Of a stretch of 64,000 nucleotides of DNA, positions 34,543 to 46,083 are shown piece after piece. The position numbers and the translations under genes were made by a program. A model generated the notes under the pieces. It searched no databases and was not told the DNA's origin. It saw only the letters and a list, made by a program, of their open reading frames with translations. The first letter of the stretch is position 1. Each line of letters begins with the position of its first letter. Source of the DNA: Taxawa tesnikishii (nom. ined.) (taxonomy: Eukaryota; Ascomycota; Dothideomycetes; Dothideales); assembly GCA_030247885.1 (NCBI GenBank), contig JAPDRO010000003.1:992001-1056000 (forward strand). Direction: 5' to 3'.

Positions 34543-35129
34543 ATGGCGACAACATGCGGTGTGTGTAACACAGAGCCGTCGAAGTACAAATGTCCTTCGT
34601 GTCAGTTGCGATAGTGAGTCGTGTTATGGAGGGTCTTTCTGAGCGTATCTCTGACAGGAACAGTTGCTCTATAGCTTGCTATAAAGTACACAAGGTGGAC
34701 CATACGGATGGCATCAAGCCGCAGACAACAGCAGCTCCTCTGACTCGACCACCTGCTTCTCAAAGTACCGTTCCGGCCTCTCAAACCAAGTCCAAGAGAC
34801 CAAACTTCAGTGGATTAGAGTCAGATGCGGACCTCGTACGCCTAATGGAGCGCTATGCTGGCCTACGCATACAGTTGCAGAGTGTTTATGGACTTACGCT
34901 AGAACCTCACCCGGATGAACCACGCCAACAACGGCATACCAGAGGCAGAGGGAATTACAGGGGAGGTTTTCAGGCTCGGCCGTCGCATGGACAGTGGACA
35001 AAGGAGAAAGGCGATAAGGAGGCTGTTGGGCTGTTTAGGTCGCAGAGAGAGGGCGTAGAAAGCGAGGGGTTGGAGGAGTTTCTGCAGCTGCTGAAGATGA
35101 AGTACGGCACTGAGCAGCAGAATACTTGA
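34543..35129 (+). CDS. HIT-type zinc-finger protein (Hit1/ZNHIT3-like)
   Basis: Two exons, 34543-34613 and 34664-35129, total 537 bases (178 residues). The N-terminus is a zf-HIT module, MATTCGVCNTEPSKYKCPSC followed across the intron by QLRYCSIACYKVHK, which gives the C-x2-C ... C-x2-C ... C-x3-C ... H set. The acceptor at 34661-34663 is chosen because it restores RYCSIAC; an earlier CAG leaves the finger broken. The rest is charged with an Arg/Gly patch (RGRGNYRGGF) and a C-terminal helix LEEFLQLLKMKYG. Hit1/ZNHIT3 proteins work in box C/D snoRNP assembly; the orthology is likely but not certain. The 50-base intron is open in one frame. Confidence 0.82.
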
Positions 35130-35742
35130 TGGGTCACGGTAGGATTGGCAACAGATGCCACGACGATACACTGGGCAGAAGACTGAAACCCAACCGGCCA
35201 GGTGAAGGACAACCGGTGATACGGCGGCTCCTCGATGGACCGAGTATTTGCTAGTGGCTTTCGAATGGGTGCGCGGAAGGCCAGGATGGTACCTGAAGAA
35301 ACGAGTTGGTGGATGAGAGGGTCAAAGGGCAGCAAAGCGCCATGCTCACGAATTGCTCTATGCTACAAGAGGGCATGCGACGAAGTGGAAACTCGTACGC
35401 GGTGGATGCGAAGAACCGAAACGAGTGAAAGAGCTTGACAGAACTTCTTACTACGAGTAAAGTGAATCCCTGTAAGATCTGTTTGCGATATTTACTCGTT
35501 GACGCATCACTTTTGCGAACGGGCGCGCGTCTGCCTGAGGCCACGCGAAGCACGCGCTTCGCTTCGCGCTTTTCTCTTTTCATTTTGTCGTCGCCTTCGG
35601 AGGTTTTCATTCTCCAATCTCCCATCTCACTCCAAGTTTGCCTTGATAGATACACTTCGCCTTCACTGTCAAGCTTGAGCAAAGGCGTAGCGGGAACGGC
35701 AATGATGACAGATATGACGGCGGATACCGGCGTGGTCGTCTC
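35130..35742. other. intergenic, no gene seen
   Basis: 3' flank of the HIT gene and promoter of the next gene. There is a short direct repeat of GCTTCGC-type units near 35550-35570. Confidence 0.45.
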
Positions 35743-36938
35743 ATGGTGCCTCTTTTCAACAAGCTCAAAGTTCGACCACAAAACTCACATGTTGCAGGGG
35801 CATTCCCGTCAAAATCACCCGCCTGGCTGCCCGCCTGGCAGCTCATCTCCACATGAAGCCCATATGTGAGATGTTGCGTCTTTGCAACAGATACGGCAAG
35901 GGTGAAGGCGTCCTCGTCAACAAGATCCCTATCGAGATCATTTCCATGATCGAGGAGTGTCTTCACGCTCCGCTCCGCGAACACATGCTACAGCACTGGG
36001 AGCACAAGCAGGCCTACTACGAAGGGAATTTTAGAGTACGAGACTATGTCGGCCGGGGCGATGACAATTACTGGGAAGCCAGAACGCTTGCATGCGAAAG
36101 CCAGTAAGAAGCGTGGACTCTTTTACCCTTATAGCGAGGGAGACTGGACCTCAACTCCAAGTTTTTTTGGGGAAGTACGTGAGCAAATGAAACAAAAAAA
36201 TGAACGCTAAAAGGAAAACGCATGATGAGGTTTTCTGCAGCTGGCACTGCAGGGTTAGCCGGCTAACTGTTGGGGCGTTTCTTCAATACGACGAAGTGGG
36301 TACAGGTTCTGTTGATATGTCAGATCCAAGTGAGGCAGTAGGCTTAACAGGCAACTGCTTGCCGGACTTCTGTGCCTGTTGAGTGCTTGACAGCCTGCCT
36401 GAGCACACCGCGTCCTGCAGTCACAGGTCGCTGACTAGCTTGGCAGATACTCAAGAAGGACTTCGGCTTGGTAACATTCATCATGCAGCACGACGTCGAT
36501 CCGGCGACGGCCAGATATCTGAAGCGTGTGATGTTGTATGAATGGCCAGAGCAGGTTACACTCAGTTATCTGACCTTGCCCTCGCAACGCGCCGACTATC
36601 GTCTGGAATACGAGCAGAATTTCAGGGACGAACTAAACGGCGACCCGGGCAGATCAATGCTGCTGTCGTCCGACTCCCTGACATTGACTGACTCGCACAA
36701 GGAACGCTTCTCGCGCGCGATACGTATCCTCAGGCTCGAGCCATACGTGCATCCTAGCCAGCTGAAGGACGACTTGTCGGCATTCTCACTCGCCCACGGA
36801 TATCCCACCCCACGAGTCCAGCCCCCAGTCCGTATTACTGACGAGTTCGGGCCCGACGAGCTCACCAAGCAGGACGCTGACATCGAAGCTAGAATCGAGC
36901 ATCAGTGTATAACGTCAAAACGCAGAATAGCGCGCTGA
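35743..36938 (+). CDS. unknown protein, F-box-like N-terminal region
   Basis: Reconstructed from exon 1 (35743-36174) and exon 2 (36447-36938), 924 bases or about 307 residues. It starts MVPLFNKLKVRPQNSHVAGA and has PSKSPAWLPAWQLIS. A short F-box-like helix VLVNKIPIEIISMIEECL follows, then EGDWTSTPSFFGE, then after the intron ILKKDFGLVTFIMQHDVDPA and a charged C-terminal half. Exon 1 needs one added base near 35851 and one removed near 36095-36105; these cancel, so the total stays a multiple of three. The 272-base intron is long for this window and may hide a small exon. It resembles the lineage-specific F-box-like families of Dothideomycetes; no function can be assigned. Confidence 0.5.
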
Positions 36939-37391
36939 CGTTTCTTCAGGGCTTGAAAAGGGTTCCTGGCCGCAGCTGATGGTACTAGTGGAACAGGTCA
37001 TATCGCCATGGTGATGTTTGATGGCAAGACGATGTCCATGTCCGGAGAGATTCCTGTTCTCAGCAACGCTTCCGCTCACTGTTGTTACGACACTTGGTTG
37101 CTTCCTAGCACATGCTACTTCCCTTTCGGTCTCCACATTATTGCATCAATCAGCGCGTGGAAGAACTGGCTACGATCTCAGGGATTCTGTACATCACAAA
37201 GAGATGTGATAATGTCTCAACAATCCATTTTTGCTTGTTCTTTGCTTCTCATGTATCTACAACAGGCTCGACCCAACGAGAATTCAAGCCGATTCCAAAA
37301 CTGCCTCGTTTCAATCGTATCCAAAATGATCCAATCATCCAACTTCCCCCACCGAGCAACTATCCGAACCTGTCCCACGTCCACTCCTCGT
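36939..37391. other. convergent 3' flanks
   Basis: Between the unknown gene and the end of the agmatinase gene. No feature seen. Confidence 0.45.
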
Positions 37392-39095
37392 TTACATGTC
37401 CTGCTTGTACTCAATCTCGGCCTTGCCCATCTGGCTCAGAGGTCCGTTCTTGACCATCAGGGTCATGACTTCGTACAGCGTATCCGCGGCGGCCATGGTG
37501 GTCAGCTCGGCGTTGGTGTCGTAAGCCGGGGCGACTTCGACGATATCTGCGGCAACAAGCTGAATGCCCTCCAGACCGCGGATGATCGTCCGAAGCTCAC
37601 GAGTGCTCCAGCCACCTGTTTCTGGAGTGCCGGTCTTGGGGCACGAGTCAGTACGTTTCATCACGAGAGAGTGGATGGGACATGGGGAATGTACATACCG
37701 CGGGTGCGAAGGCGGGGTCAAGGGTATCGATGTCGATGGAGAGGTAGACAGGGTTCTTGTGGCCTGTGACGAGACGGGTCAGAAATCATCTCCTCCGTGA
37801 GAACGTGGACGGGGGCACAGGAACACAACGTACCGACGCGCTCGTGGATCTTCTTAATAATGCCCTCAGTGCCAATCTTGTCAATCTCCCTGGCCTCGAC
37901 AATGTGGAAGCCGCAGTATCCGTCGTTCTCGTAATCGGAAAGACCGGAGAGGGTGGTACGGATACCGGCGTGGATGTTGGTGTCGTTGCGGAGAAGACCC
38001 TCTTGGGAGGCGTGGTAGAAGTAAGTACCGTGGTTGATGGACGCCTGCTTGGAAGGCGCACCACCGAAGACCTTGGGGCGCCAGGTGTCCCTAAATAATT
38101 GTCAGTGAGGAGGCAATAGGTGCGGAGGGACGGAGGGGCTTACAGGTGAGAGTCAAAGTGGATCACGGTAATAGGGCCGTAAGCCTTGTTCATGCTGCGC
38201 AGCAGAGGCAGTGTGATGGTGTGGTCACCTCCGAGGGTGATGACACGCGGAAGCGTCTTGCCCTTGATCGATGGACCAGCCTTCATGGCGTCGGTTGCTG
38301 GCTCGCGCATCAGGATGCTGTTGTGTCCTTCCTCGATCTGCTTGATGGCCCACTCGTTGTCGTAGCTAAGGAGACTGGGTCAGCCGTATTCTCTCTTTCC
38401 CGCTCTGCCCTTCGCGTCCCGCTGCTTCACTGGCGTGTGAGAGAAAGCTCAAAAGGGAGGGACTCACGAAGTAACTGGAATATCACCGCAGTCGATCACA
38501 GTGGCCCAGCTGTTGAATGGGTTGGCATCGAGAGGGACGTTGTAGCCGCCGCTGAATCGCACTTTCCGTGAGCCTTATGATTCCACAACAACTGAAATCA
38601 GCCTGGATTTCTGGCTTGCAAACGTACTAGAGATTAAGACGGCGAGAACCTTGTCTGATGCCACTTGGACCGAAACGAGCGCCTGGGCGGTAGGAAGTGC
38701 CAGTGTCGAAGGGAGCGCCTGCGCGAGAGAGTCAGCTGTGTCGGCGGGTTGAGGATGACTTGGGAGCGATTGGGTTGGAAGGTGGTGGTCTGCGTACCGA
38801 TGAAGGCAATGTCGTACTTCACATCGTCGCTGGCAAGGCATGGGTGGTAGGTGATGCGGCCGAAGGTGGAGATGCCAGAGAAGACGGAGTCGGCCTGAAC
38901 CAGCAATCAGCTTTCCCTATTCTGCGATTGAGCCCATACCAGAGCTTTCCGTACCTGAGTGCCACCATCACCAGGCAGAGTGTTGTACCACAAGCTCTTG
39001 TGTGGGCCCGCAATGGGTTCCTGATCATGGCCGTGATCGCCGTGGGCAGACACGGTGGCCGCGAGGGCAGCAACGGCAGCAGCAAGCTTGAACAT
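37392..39095 (-). CDS. secreted agmatinase-like ureohydrolase
   Basis: Eight exons: 39095-38955, 38894-38798, 38718-38628, 38551-38468, 38365-38144, 38090-37834, 37763-37699 and 37634-37392. They sum to exactly 1200 bases (399 residues). The start [20 protein letters not shown] is a signal peptide, followed by a short His-rich stretch. The arginase/agmatinase fold is complete: [10 protein letters not shown], the metal motifs GGDHTITLP and FDSHLDTW, and [13 protein letters not shown], with [20 protein letters not shown]. These His and Asp residues bind the two Mn ions that hydrolyse agmatine (or a related guanidino compound) to putrescine and urea. A signal peptide on this enzyme is known in filamentous fungi, but its extracellular substrate is not settled. 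The frame is intact across all seven introns. Confidence 0.92.
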
Positions 39096-40095
39096 GTTGC
39101 AATTGACAGACAAGTAGAGGATAGGAAAGGAGATGAGGGAGAGAAGACGCAGGAAGAAGAGGAGAAGGAGGGGTAGTTATTTCACCAAGCTGATGCCGGG
39201 CAGGTTGACGCAGAGGAAAATCGTCAGATCATGGCATGGTACAGAAAATAGAGTGTTTACCTAACAACGCATCGTCACCGCAGCTTCCACAGCTCTTCCC
39301 CACGAGCAGCTAAACCGCACAAGGGAGCCATGCACGCTGCGACGGCGTTTGTGTCATGGATACAGAGCGTGCCTGTCGATAACAACTGCAGCGATGTATC
39401 AGCGCGACGGCCTCATGCAGCAGTCAGTTAGCGCATTACGTTTGAGGCTGATGCACCGCAGCGCGCCCCGGTCTGGGGTTGGGGTCGCCTTCTTCGTGCA
39501 GTGCAGCGAGGCAGGCCGGCCGGCATTCAACAACGGTTTGTGGTATGCGCCGCAGATGGATGCCTCGTCTCATTGGAGCGGGGCGTTTATGCACACGGAC
39601 TGACACATGGCGGCGGTGTGGGTCGATGGCCGCGACTCGGAAGCAAACAGTATGGGGCGGACTGAGTAAGGCACGTTTGTCAATTCTGCCTTGGCCCCTG
39701 GCACGGAAGCTTGAACGTTGATTGTTGATCGATCCCAGATATTGGAAGATGGGCGTGTTGTGTTGCTTCTGTGGAGCGATAGATAACGGATTGCACGGCT
39801 TCCGCACCGACAGCGCCGCCGGGGCCGGGGCGCGTCGAACGAGGTTTGACGTCACGTGTGTACTGTACTATCCAAGGTTCTTGCAGTCGGGTACGGAAGA
39901 CGATGAGAAATTCTATCATTCTTGTGGGGGTATTATCGTACGTACAGTGTAATACAAAGAGGGCGATGTCGCCGTCTGCTCGTCGCCTGGTTCAAACAGA
40001 CGAGGTAAAACAAGCGACGTCCTGTAAAGAAAGCCAGCTCTACCCATCTACGATTCACCCATCCATTTACCGAGTCGAGAACCGTCATGCTCACG
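39096..40095. other. intergenic, no gene seen
   Basis: Promoter of the agmatinase gene and 3' flank of the MFS gene. No conserved frame. Confidence 0.5.
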
Positions 40096-41983
40096 TTAAT
40101 CACTTTCTTCTCCCTGGCGCGCCTCATCGTACCTCTCAGCATCGCCTTCACCTTTCTTGACTCGCACCAACAGCATCAGCACGGTGACGGCGGCATACAG
40201 AGCTCCAACACACCAATAAGGCAAACCCGCACCCAGCCCGCCTAGCCGCATGCCGGCCTCGAGCGTCTTAGCGAGCAGTGGACTCCCAACCATCAACCCG
40301 AGCGTGTCCACAACGCTGATGAGCGAGTACAGCTTCGCAATGTCGTGGCTCTGCACCAGTCCTGTTAGGAATGAGCGGAGGAGCAATGGGAAGCCACTGC
40401 CCAGCGTAACAACCAACAACGAGAAGATGAAGACCGGACTTGAGGGCGCGAAGGCCGTCAGCACGAAGCCGAGACCCATCATGGCTGCGCTCAGACGCGA
40501 GAGGTAGAGGTCGGAGTGCCGGCCGTCGAGGGAGAAACGCTGTGCGATGTATTTGGTGAAGGCTGGAAAGAGGAATCCGAGGAAGAGGAACGTGAAGCCT
40601 CCGCGCAAGGAGACATAGACGGTGGCGCACGAGAGACTAAGGTCGTAGCGTGCACTGGCATACTGGATCTGCATCATCAGCGCGGCCGAGGTGAACATAT
40701 GTACCACAAAGGTTGCCGTGAGGGCTACGACACGCCAATCCTTGAAGAGGAAACTTGTTGCGTCTTTGATCTTGGTTGTCCAGCGTGCAGGGAAGTTTGC
40801 GGAAACTGGCGGGGACTCGAATTCGGCATCGGGTCCAGGATAAGCAAGATGTTCGCCTGATGGTTGACGAGACCTGCTGGGCTTGGGCGGAAGTGATGAG
40901 TGGGTATAGTCCAGCGTTTCCGGTAGCCAAATACCAAGCGTCACCGTCATAAACTCTAGAACCAAGCCCAGAAATACTGGAATCCAGGGATTGTAGTACA
41001 TGAGCCAGGCAGCGATAGGCGGAGCCACGAAGTATGCGAATAGATTGGCAGCGCCGATTCTAAGAAAAGTGGCAGATCTGGTGAATGTCAGCTTGATCTT
41101 GATGTAATCCGCTTGGATGGCAGAATGTTTGTACCTCTTGGCCTCTGGAAGGACATCTGAGAGCACTACGAAGTACAACGCAGAGACAACAGGCGTAGCG
41201 CCACCTAACAGTCCACATAATGCGCCGAACCATGCGGTGTGAGGATCAAAGGACTGCCAAAACCAGCCTGAACGGATCGTTAGTTCTTGCAGCAATCTAG
41301 TTTTCGTCAATGATCGCGCACTTACAGACAAGCTTGATCCAGATCTCCTTGAGCGGAAACGAGAGCAGGCCCAGCAAAAGGATCGGTTTTCTTCCATATC
41401 GATCAGCCACCCAACCGAAAGGGATAGCAAGCAGCAGGCCTATGGGTTATCAGTATTCAGCCACTTGTGTACTTTATCGAATCCATAGCTACATATTCTA
41501 AATATACTCACTCGGGATGTTGTCGAAGAAGACCTGATTCCCCTTCTGCGCGGCCATCAAGCCCTGTATTTCCGCACCCTTGCACCAATGCTCATCCACG
41601 CCGCCGATCGCACCTGGGCCCACAGCGTCTCTGCCTAAGAGTATCTTGCTCGGGTCCTTCTTTTCCCAGTATTTATAGCAGTAGATGCTCTCAAAGATGC
41701 GCGTTTGTGGTGCATCCATCAATTGATCCCCACACGAGAGCATGATGATCGTAACCAACATTACGAAGACTATGGCTGTGGGGCTGTGTCGATGCGAAGG
41801 AGCGCGAATGTCGATGACCTCTCCGTTCGACGGAGGGGAAGATACGGGTAGGAGGGGTGTATGCTCGGATGCAGAGTCATTCTTCTTGTGCGTTGAGGCA
41901 GAGGAAGACGATGATGGGGAGCGTTTGTATGCGTCGGATGGCTCTGCATCGTCCACAAGTGCGGTTGAGCCACCGCGAGACAT
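40096..41983 (-). CDS. major facilitator superfamily transporter
   Basis: Four exons, 41983-41512, 41439-41326, 41267-41135 and 41077-40096, total 1701 bases (566 residues). A cytosolic Ser-rich N-terminus with HTPLLPVSS precedes TM1 (TAIVFVMLVTIIMLSCGDQL). The MFS signature between TM2 and TM3 is present as GWVADRYGRKPILLLG. A long central loop (residues about 280-320) separates the two halves, and the C-terminal half ends with VGALYAAVTVLMLLVRVKK. This is a 12-TM MFS carrier of a fungal clade of unassigned substrate, likely an efflux pump or vacuolar carrier. The start at 41983 is the first ATG; the upstream in-frame extension has only a GTG. The frame is intact. Confidence 0.88.
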
Positions 41984-42866
41984 GGTGCCGGGCGACGTTT
42001 GAGAAGCAGGATTGGACACAGGGAAGCGATTGTCAAGAACGCGTTGCAGACAGGATAAGAGAAGGAGAGGACGGGCGCCTACTTATGTCTGATGACACCT
42101 AAAAGCAGGCAAAAGGTCAGCCATCATCACGTACGCTGCATGCGATGTCTGCGATCAAAGGACTATGAAACTCGTAGTCCTGGCACGGTTCGTAGCGCAG
42201 GAGATGAGGGATATGCGGAGTTCGGAACTCGACAAGAGCCATTCCGACGCGGGTGACGTTTGCTCTGTTGCGCGTCCTTGCGATGGTAGGTAGTGTACTA
42301 AGACCACATGCGAACCAATACATGGCTAGCGAAGCAGCAATGCAACCGCGTTGCCTGAGGCTAGATGTATTGTGTACTGCAGCGCCGTGTACGTGGAGAG
42401 GGGAATGTCGCGTCCAGGATCGGAATTGCGTAACGCGGCCACGGATTAGACATTGATGGGGGTTAAGACAATTCCGGGGCGAGCAGCAGCAAACACCACA
42501 GACGTGATTCGCGGTCGATGACCACGCAGACAGCCACAGCAGGAGTAAGGGGCAAGGGCAAGGTCCAGAGGTTCATCGCAAGTCGTTGCGCCATTACTGT
42601 CAGCGGTGAGAGAGCCCTGGGAGCCCTGGGAGCCCTACGAGAGCTCGTACCTAACAATTACCTAATGAATCCCGCAACGGCGTGCTCTTATTCGCGTGTG
42701 TCATGGTTTGGGACAGGAACGTAGACTAGTCGTAGTATATTAGAACGACATGTCCTGAACCTCACCTTCTACTGCGTGAGAGTATGTAAGAAATGAAAAT
42801 TCCAAAAGTCAACTGCTCATCATCAACCAATATTATTCTAATTCAGACTGCCCAAGCAGCAGACAA
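41984..42866. other. intergenic with short direct repeat
   Basis: Promoter of the MFS gene and 3' flank of the permease. A 10-base unit (GAGCCCTGGG) is repeated nearly three times at about 42610-42640. No gene seen. Confidence 0.5.
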
Positions 42867-44690
42867 TCATGCCGCCACGCCCTCGACAACGCCTTCGATA
42901 TACAACGAATGGACTTTTGGCCCCGGGTATCTCCTCGTTCCCCAAACAAACCACCAGATAGTCGTGACCACCAAACACCCAACAAGGATGACACTGTTCC
43001 AGTTCATCAGCTGTGTCGTTACTGGCATGGCGTATGCTGCAGGACTTTGTCAGCCTCGTTCTTGATCGAGCATGTTCTGGACGACTTACGGAAGCAAAAC
43101 ATGATATCGAAGAAGATTATCAGACCGCAGCTGATGGCATTGATCACATAACCCCAATTGCCCATCCAGAACGGTCCTGGAGGTACATTCTTACGTCCGG
43201 TCAACAGGTGCGGCAGGATGGCGCACAGATAGCTTGCCGAGGTCAGGACGATGAAGGATCCCACCAGATCACTGAATGCCGTCTTGGAGCCGAGCGCAAT
43301 CGCACCGAAACCGGAACACAGGATGGCGCAGAGGATTGTTGACGGGATTGGACAGGAAAGACGCTCGTTGACGCTCGAGAAGACGCCTGGGAACGGAGTT
43401 GCGTTGTCACGGGCGAGAGCCCAGAACAAACGGCCGACCTGTGAAGCGAATTAGGACATAGAATTCATCATCGAAACAGGAGAGAACGCTCACCGTCAGG
43501 AAAGTGCCGACCACACAGATCATGATGGAAAAGAAGATGATGAGAAGAAGACCGAAAGTGCCACCCTTGTTTCCCGTCGCCTGGGCATACACAGCCGCGA
43601 GGGGAAGGATCCACTGCTAGACAGGACGGCGTCCAGGTCGGTGATGGCATAAAGAATGGCGATGGCGTAGCAGAACGCCGTCAGCGTTCCCAGGATGATC
43701 TGCGCAGCCACAGCCTTTGGAATGTCCTTCTTTGGGTTCGGCAGCTCCTCCGCCATGTGCGTTACCGAATCAGGGGTACCTATATACCGAATCAGGACCG
43801 TTTGATACGCCAGTCAGATATGCCACACCACCACTTACCTATTGTAAAGGCACCGTTTAACACGCCAGTCAGAAATGCCACACCACCACTCCAGCCCGTC
43901 GCGTTGTTCCAATCTTTCCATACGAATGCACTGCTTGCGTGCTCGCTCGGCATGGCAGCGCAGACAGTGATTGTCACAATGCCACCAGCGATGAGGAGGA
44001 AAAGGCCGAGATTCTGCATCATTGGGATGAGGCGGTTGCCGAAGATGCAGAAGGCGCAGCAGCTCCACGTTATGCAGAGGAAGGCGACGTATGTATGCCA
44101 TGGCTGTGCGACAAAGTCTGGGTGGAAGATGGCGTACATCTGGACCACGATGTTTGAAGGAATCGATACAATGGAAGCCAGGTCGAAAATCCATCCGAAG
44201 AAGTTGAGGTAGCCGGTGAAGAAGCCCAACGCGCGACCGTACTTAGGGCCAGGCGTCACGGACGCCCAGTGGTAGACACCTCCTGCCGAAGGTATGGCTG
44301 ATGCGAGTTCTGCGATGGACGCAGCGACGAAGCCATAGTAGACGCAGGCCGTCAACAGCTCGTACAGAACACCTGGAGGACCGCCATTGAGGATGGAGAC
44401 TGTGAGTGAACCGCCAAACGCAACCCAAGCATTGTCAATGGTCAAAGCCAAGCCGCAAATGCTCAGCAGGCCGTATTGACGGTGCAGTTGATCCCTGTGC
44501 CCGGACGCATTCACGATCTGGGCAGAGTCAGCTGAAAGTCTTGTACGATGCTGCATATACGCACTGTTCCTGTCTTGGTCTCTATGGAGACTCTCCTGTC
44601 CGCAGCCTGCCGCAAGAGTTCTGGTGTGAGCACCTTCTCCTCGTCTCCACCTTGCGACTTCTTCTCGTCTGAATACGTCCTATAGTCCAT
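42867..44690 (-). CDS. APC-superfamily permease (choline / GABA permease type)
   Basis: Five exons: 44690-44565, 44517-43839, 43779-43494, 43438-43090 and 43036-42867. The start MDYRTYSDEKKSQGGDEEKV is followed by about 12 predicted membrane helices, with GLALTIDNAWVAFGGSL in TM1, PSAGGVYHWAS, GTPDSVTHMAEELPNPKKDI, VGRLFWALARDNATPFP and PYAMPVT. This arrangement is the fungal choline/GABA permease branch (yeast Hnm1, Uga4), a proton-coupled amino-acid or choline importer; the substrate is not deducible. One C is missing in the C run near 43610-43614 (GSFPLAAVYAQATGNKGG expected). Corrected, all exons keep frame. The intron at 43780-43838 is unusual and described as a finding. Confidence 0.88.
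43780..43838 (-). repeat. 59-base intron made of copies of the flanking exons
   Basis: Intron 2 of the permease. Within it 43798-43835 is 35/38 identical to coding sequence at 43853-43890 of the upstream exon. Positions 43785-43796 are 12/12 identical to 43763-43774 of the downstream exon. Only the terminal bases that form the donor (GTAAGT) and acceptor (TATAG) are not accounted for. Confidence 0.85.
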
Positions 44691-46083
44691 AGCTGAATTG
44701 CGTCTCTTGGTTTCTCTGGGTTTCACAAGTCGATACGGGCAAGCAGACCGTACAAGCTTTAAGGCAAGACAACAACGACAATACACAGGTCGTATACGCG
44801 GCGCGACAAACTTTTTACTAAGTGTTATATTGAAAGGGACTAGTTGAAGATAGAGGCACTACTCAATCTACATCTAGATGTACGATGACATGTGCAGGTG
44901 AGTAAAGGCTGCTTGTTGATAGCAGCCACACGGAATATGCAGCCATGGGTACGAGAGTAAACGCCGTATCGTTGGCTGACCACCAACGCCCCTGCACAAC
45001 TGGAAACAACAAAAGGGAGAGCCTTATCAGCTTCCCTCACCATTGGACCCGGTCTAACTGCCGTTTGGAGCTAGGCTGATCCGTGTGGCCCCAAAAGTCA
45101 ATAGCCACGAGTCGTTGGTGTAGCCAGGAACAGCCGACGAAGTTTTTATGTTGCAGTTTTTGTAAAATCTGTGCAGAGGTGGAGACAGTCGTATCTCCCA
45201 CGCATGTCTAGACTGTTGTGTTGTCGTTCACCCTGGCGAGAAGCGAAGGCGTTGCACCAGCCTCACCTGCATATAGTATAGGGCTGGGCTGTGGACACGT
45301 GATGCGGAAGCGGCCTGTGCATCTTCTCCAGGATTTGTCCAAGGACAAGGAACCTCTCGCGTTCCTGCGATAGGCACACCTTGACAAGATATCAGATACA
45401 CATGCACATCAGCGATCAGCTCGTCACTATCATGTAGGCAGTTCATATCGGTGACGATTTCTGATCTACGTTGCTTCGTTTTCGCAGCAAGAGTGCTAAT
45501 CATCCCCGGCTAGTGAAGGTGCAGGATTGATGTAATGGTCTTAGCGAAGCGCTTTACGTTTGCGCGCTCCGGTACTTGCGATAAGGACCTGCTCTCGGAA
45601 CTTTCGGGTCTTCACGGATACCGCAGACGGTGGCCACGGCATGCCTCCTCCACTGCTTTCTTCTGGGGCTCCTTCAATCCCTGCAGCATCCGAGGAAAAC
45701 TATCTGTATCCTCCTCCGCATGTTGGAAAGGCAGTGACTAATACACGGGGATGATCGCATGCCACTGCATCGAATAGTGCCGGCCATGCGTCTCGACTTA
45801 CGTTCTACCCTTTGTAAGTCTTGTTTTACGTACAATTGTGCTTTTCTTCAACCTGCCTTTGTCGTTGGCAGCAGTCATCCGCTTGTCTAAGACGCTGTTC
45901 CACGGGTCCCGATCTCCAATGCATCGACAACTCCAGCTATAATCGGCTCTTAGGGTAATCTGCTTTGTTTCCTATCTGCATCTTAGCGTGAGTGAAATTG
46001 GTGCTCCCAACAAGAAAAAGAAGAGAGTGTTTCTGTTCCTTTCTCTCCCATCTGTCTCTTCCTCTCACAAGACCACCATCGTT
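44691..46083. other. intergenic, no gene seen
   Basis: Divergent promoter space between the permease (minus) and the MATE gene (plus). Frames are short and without motifs. Confidence 0.5.

Noticed and set aside
45988-46083. N-terminal extension of the MATE transporter
   Set aside because: The extension begins with GTG and lies in leader-like sequence; the ATG at 46084 is preferred.
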